Assembly (NCBI GenBank): GCA_002786065.1
Contig: NHNY01000001.1
Span: forward strand, 868,001 to 932,000
DNA length: 64,000 bases
Direction: 5' to 3'
From: Microcyclospora pomicola
Taxonomy: Eukaryota; Ascomycota; Dothideomycetes; Capnodiales
The translations under genes were made by a program, and so were the position numbers. The first letter of the stretch is position 1. Each line of letters opens with the position of its first letter. Of this stretch, positions 59,952 to 64,000 are shown piece after piece. Under the pieces are notes generated by a model. The model was not told where the DNA came from. It ran no database searches and saw nothing but the letters and a program-made list of their open reading frames with translations.

Positions 59952-61245
59952 TGTCGTATGCTTCTGAAGACTTGTGTCTGCTAAAACTTGGGTAATGCTG
60001 ATGAAGATGCTGCAAAGCTTTTGAGGATGCTTTCTTTGCAATTGTTAAGATCCAATATGTCTGCCTTGCAAGCTGTTTGAAATTATTGCTTGGTTTAAGA
60101 GAGAGGATATGGACTGGATCAGGAATCAACGGAATGCGTACAGTCCGGGACACCAGTCATATATCACCGCCTGAAGCCAAAATGTCTAGATGTTTAAGGT
60201 ATCGTGGCGTCTTATGCCTAGCCATGTGGACAATGGCTGTACAAGCCGTGGCTGAAAGATTATGCGACTACTGATAGCAAGAGCCTCTGCTATACCCAGC
60301 ATGACCACGACAGATCTTGCTAGTTGTGCCGAAATATGGCTTCAATCTGCAGAGACTTTGGCCATTTGTTGTCTCGAGATTCGCGTAGTGCCCGACGCGA
60401 TGCTGGCCTGACGGCGCCTGGTCTGATGGATTCAGCTGGGCTGCATGGTGCCGAGTCGCAATCCCAGGCTGTGCGTAGCAACGGACCAGTGGCCGGCAGA
60501 CACTTAGTGCATGGCGTCCACGAGCCGGATGTTTTGGTGTGACCCATGGCAGTAGCGCGCCCAATTATCGCTGTCGCCGACACTGGTGAGCCGAGATCTG
60601 GCTGCGAGGACAAGTCTGCGGTCTTGGCACGGCTTTTCGTGGCTGGCTGACGAACAAACAAACACGCTCACTCCATGCCCATGCCATGTGGCATGATGGT
60701 AGATAGGCTTTGCACACTTCTTATCGTGTCGTGCGTGAGGCTCTGGTGAATTTTACGTCTTGTTCCAGCAGCCCACGGCCTTCCAAACGTGTTCTAGAAC
60801 ACAGTGATATCGGCCAAACCCGCTCGGGGAGGAGGTCTGGGAGAATCTTTGGAGATGCTCGCGATTGCATACGAGACTCGCCCATCCTTGGTCTTAGCAA
60901 AGCGTATATCTATATGAATACTGCATGTTCTGCGTTTTCTTTCATATCGTGCAGATGTATATATATGATGCTTGCATGGTCAGACGAACCGCGGCTCAGA
61001 ACATGTCGTTGGACTGTTATCGGTGCGGAGTTGCGGCTATCTCACATGGCGAGCACGACGTCGTGTGGGGAAGCTCGGCTTATTGGAGCTATTACTGTAC
61101 AGCAGGCACAGCTTCACGTCACTCGTCAATCGCACCATTGTTCCACTCTCATGCTGGCAAGTCGAGAGATGTTGTGATTGACTTTGAGCTCTTTTTCAGA
61201 AGATTTCCTTGAGCTTTCACAAACAAAGCTTCGCGTGCCCCCAAG
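59952..61245. other. Divergent upstream region of the acidic hypothetical and the 4CL-like gene
   Basis: About 1.3 kb. A TATATATATGA motif at about 60959-60969 lies some 280 bp before the 4CL-like ATG. Open frames of up to ~155 codons (60710-61177) overlap in other frames and are Cys/Arg/Ser-rich; I treat them as chance. Confidence 0.5.
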
Positions 61246-63043
61246 ATGCCGGCGGAGTCTAAGTATCCTCCTGTAGAGATCCCTGAGGTCGGGCTCTGGG
61301 ATTTTCTCTTCGAACGCAAAGACAAACCATTTCCGGATGATAGAGGTTGGTAGACCGGATTCCCTGATGCACTCTCGATGGCAATGCATCCATTCAAATG
61401 CTGAGAACCCATCACATAGCTCTCCTCATCGACGCCGACACAGAGCGATCCTACAGTTATACTCAGCTACGAGCTGCCGCTCTTGACTTCGGCAAAGGCT
61501 TGAAATCTGGCTGGGAGTGGCAGAAAGGAGATGTGCTGGCGCTATATACCCCAAACTCAATCGATACTGCGGCCATAACCTGGGGATGTCACTTTGCTGG
61601 TGGCATCATATCGCCAGCCAACCCAGGCTACACTGCCGACGAGCTTGCGTTCCAGCTCAAGGACAGCGGAGCGATTGCTCTTGTAACGCAACTAGCTCAT
61701 GTCAAGATCGCGGCCGAGGCATGTAAGCAGGTAGGGATACCCGATGAGCGGATCATCTTGATCGGAGATGCCAAGGATGAGACTGCACGATTCAAGCACT
61801 TCACCTCCATCCGTAATATGTCGGGAGTGACTCGCTACCGTCGAGCGAAAGTGGACCCTGCGAAGGACCTTGCTTTCCTTGTCTACTCCTCGGGAACCAC
61901 CGGGAAGCCCAAAGGCGTCAGGCTCACGCATCGGAATATTGTCTCAAACGTTCTGATGCAGCAGGCGGGAGAGCAATCGCTGAATGGCAATCCCGGCCCT
62001 GGCGAGGCTGGCTCTATGATCGCTGTCCTCCCCTTCTTTCACATCTATGGTCTCACGGTCCTGCTTCACCAAACCGTGTACAAAGGCTTAAAGTGTATTG
62101 TCATGTCAAAGTTCGACATCGAAAAATTCTGCTCAACTATCCAACAACATAAGATTCAGTTCGCCTATGTCGCTCCACCGGTCATCTTGTTGTTATCTAA
62201 GCACCCGATCGTTGAGAAGTACGACTTGACTTCTATGAAGATGTTGTCATCGGGCGCCGCACCACTATCGAAGGAACTGGTTGATGCCATGTACAAGCGC
62301 ATCAAGATTCCCGCCAAGCAAGGCTATGGCTTGTCCGAAACCAGTCCTACCACCCATTTGCAAAAGTTCGAGGACTGGGACAAGTTCCCAGGGTCTGTCG
62401 GTCGCATGCTTCCCAACCAAACCGCAATGTACATGTCACCCGAAGAGAAGGAGGTCCCCATCGGAGAGGTCGGCGAATTGTGGATCAAAGGTCCGAACAT
62501 CTTCGCAGGCTACTTCAACAATCCTGAAGCTACTGCCAACGCCTTGACTCCCGACGGCTGGTTCAAGACAGGTGATGTCGGCTATCAAGACAAGGAAGGC
62601 AACTTCTACATCACTGATCGTGTCAAGGAGCTTATCAAGTATAAGGGTATGGAGCATAACTCTGTGACGTCTGATCTAGACCAAAGGTCTGCACTAACAC
62701 TCTTGCAGGATTTCAAGTGCCCCCTGCTGAACTCGAAGGATATCTTGCTTCCCATCCGAAAGTCAGCGACGTGGCTGTGATCGGTGTTTTCAAAGAGGAA
62801 CAAGCAACCGAAGTCCCGCTCGCCTATATTGTCCCAGAACCGGGCAACACTCCAAGTCCAGCGCTCGAGCGCGAGATCACCGAGTGGCTCGCTCAAAAAG
62901 TTGCCAACCACAAGAAGCTCCGAGGTGGCGTCCGGTTTATCGATGAGGTTCCCAAGAGCGCGGCTGGCAAGATCCTGCGACGAGTGCTCAAGGCAAAGTA
63001 TGACGAGGAAGAAAAGAAGAAGACTTCCACGGCAAAACTATAG
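61246..63043 (+). CDS. 4-coumarate-CoA-ligase-like acyl-CoA synthetase, peroxisomal, three exons
   Basis: An ANL-superfamily enzyme that activates an aromatic or fatty carboxylic acid to its CoA thioester through an acyl-AMP. Exons: 61246-61345, 61420-62646 and 62709-63043; introns of 74 and 62 nt; 553 residues. Exon 1 gives MPAESKYPPVEIPEVGLWDF, the usual start of this group. AMP-binding P-loop YSSGTTGKPKGVRLTH is near 190. Other motifs: GYGLSETSPTTH, TGDVGYQDKEGNFYITDR, and at the intron 2 junction ELIKYKGFQVPPAELEGYL, restored only by splicing. The catalytic Lys is in PKSAAGKILRR near the end. The protein ends AKL, a peroxisomal PTS1 signal. Substrate unknown; phenylpropanoid, benzoate and medium-chain fatty acid side-chain degradation are all plausible. 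Confidence 0.94.
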
Positions 63044-63454
63044 TGTGTGTGCATATTGTCGCACGGAATGTGTATCCATGTAAATTCATGAAAGTGGTTC
63101 GCAAACTCCATGTTCGTGCTGGTGTACTGGTGAAGAGCTGGACATTGTGAAGTTTCGACGCGTCTCATCGAAGTGTAATGAAGCTGCAGCTAACAAAACT
63201 AATCTCATGATACAGGTTGAACTACCGATACTGGTCTCCAGACGTTCTCAGTCAAATGGTCCCTCGGTTGCGGCTCAAATCATGCAATGCTAGTCTATCT
63301 TTCGAACTCTGTCCTACAAGGATCGCTCGCTGAACGACGCCTCACTCGATCAATATCCATAACCACACCAGGTCCGTCCCCTCTGGATCAAGCTCAAATC
63401 TGCAATACTCTGAGCTTAGAGCCTTTGGAAGACACCTCGGAAACAAGGATTCGA
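63044..63454. other. Intergenic, convergent 3' regions
   Basis: About 410 bp between the 4CL-like gene and the minus-strand gene leaving the window. Nothing was recognised. Confidence 0.6.
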
Positions 63455-64000
63455 TCATCTTCCGTCTCTGGTCCTCTTCCCGGTCGGCTGCTCACTCGCT
63501 ACCTTGGCTGCCTTCCGCTTACCACCCAGTACTTGTGGCTCCTCGTCTGATACCTCTCTGCCCGCCGAATCGTGTCCATTGCCCTTGCGGATGTCCTCGT
63601 TGGACTTCGTTGGCCTCTCACTGAACCTCGGCAATGATTGAGCGAGCTCGGGCTTGGCTCCAGCAGCAGAAGGCACGCGCGAGTATGCCAGCGTATCAGG
63701 CGAGACCGATCTGCGCGAGAAAGGAGAAGCGTTGGCGGCCGTATGCTGTAGCTTCTTCGGGGCGTTCGCGAAGTAGTCTGGAGGTGCCGAAGGTTCCGGA
63801 GTCTGGTTCTTTGAGCTTGTCTGCTGTCGAGATGTGGCAAAGCTTGGGCTATCAGCGTCGGTCACTGGAGTCTTGAGTTCCGCAAGAGTTTCGACAGTCG
63901 TCATATGCTCTGCAGCATTCTCATCTTGCCCTACTGGTCCAGTCCTCGATGCCCTGTTACTCCGTCTCGTCGCGTCTGCTTCCGAGCTCTCCAACTTCTT
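63455..64000 (-). CDS. C-terminal part of a disordered, basic protein (5' partial)
   Basis: The minus-strand frame is open to the end of the window, so the gene starts outside. The visible ~181 residues are disordered: rich in Ser, Ala, Pro, Thr and Lys, with no folded domain. The end GGKRKAAKVASEQPTGKRTRDGR is basic and resembles a bipartite nuclear localisation signal, so a nuclear protein is likely. Nothing further can be said from this piece. Confidence 0.65.
   Translation of the reverse strand, partial: KKLESSEADATRRSNRASRTGPVGQDENAAEHMTTVETLAELKTPVTDADSPSFATSRQQTSSKNQTPEPSAPPDYFANAPKKLQHTAANASPFSRRSVSPDTLAYSRVPSAAGAKPELAQSLPRFSERPTKSNEDIRKGNGHDSAGREVSDEEPQVLGGKRKAAKVASEQPTGKRTRDGR

Noticed and set aside
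60710-61177. 155-codon plus-strand frame upstream of the 4CL-like gene
   Set aside because: Two other plus frames overlap it, composition is Cys/Arg/Ser-rich and no homology is apparent; it lies in the promoter region.
1-64000. Search for transposons, retroelement or viral relics, CRISPR arrays and RIP-mutated blocks
   Set aside because: No reverse transcriptase, integrase, transposase, capsid, long terminal repeat, AT-rich block or regular spacer array was seen anywhere in the window.

Overview
The window is ordinary nuclear chromosome of a filamentous ascomycete (Pezizomycotina). The best guess is a Dothideomycete of the Mycosphaerellales/Capnodiales type, but that placement is inferred only from the flavour of the proteins. 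Genes are mostly intronless or carry a few 47-86 nt introns with GT-AG ends and CTAAC/CTGAC-like branch points. They lie on both strands with no operon logic. Base composition looks balanced throughout. I saw no transposon, viral relic, AT-rich RIP-mutated block, CRISPR array, tRNA or rRNA. There is one 51 bp assembly gap (8615-8665), followed by a run of 20 G.

Layout. 1-11 kb: the 3' end of an RPD3/RpdA histone deacetylase, an aquaglyceroporin, a Ser/Thr-rich single-pass membrane protein of Mid2-like architecture, a short-chain dehydrogenase and the mitochondrial Obg GTPase MTG2. 11-24 kb: a PHD-finger protein, a six-exon MFS transporter, the tRNA pseudouridine synthase DEG1/PUS3, the GPI-anchor enzyme subunit GPI15/PIG-H, vacuolar alkaline phosphatase PHO8 and a small unknown gene. 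24-36 kb: a large nuclear-type disordered protein divergent from a GEN1/YEN1-type Holliday-junction nuclease, a GST-like protein, a four-pass membrane protein and an F-box protein. 36-39.5 kb: the largest gene-poor stretch. 39.5-52 kb: a C2H2 zinc-finger protein, a DUF2235 alpha/beta hydrolase, a DUF1772 membrane protein, a 107-residue basic protein, a class I O-methyltransferase and a 1277-residue NRPS-like A-T-R-SDR enzyme resembling the fungal glycine betaine reductase ATRR. 53-64 kb: a six-pass membrane protein, the F1-ATPase chaperone ATP11, a DUF6604 protein, an acidic unknown, a 4-coumarate-CoA-ligase-like enzyme ending in a peroxisomal AKL signal, and the 3' part of a disordered protein leaving the window.

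Most of this is housekeeping. The items most worth following are the ATRR-like NRPS-like enzyme with its O-methyltransferase and DUF1772 neighbours, a perfect 12 bp inverted repeat of RFX/Crt1-like half-sites centred in the promoter shared by the GEN1-type nuclease and an uncharacterised nuclear protein, a signal-peptide exon recovered for the Mid2-like protein, and three genes whose stop codon lies inside a perfect GTGAGT splice donor. I found no clear evidence of a wholly new biological system. Gene models with introns were built by hand from reading-frame continuity and family conservation, not from transcripts.
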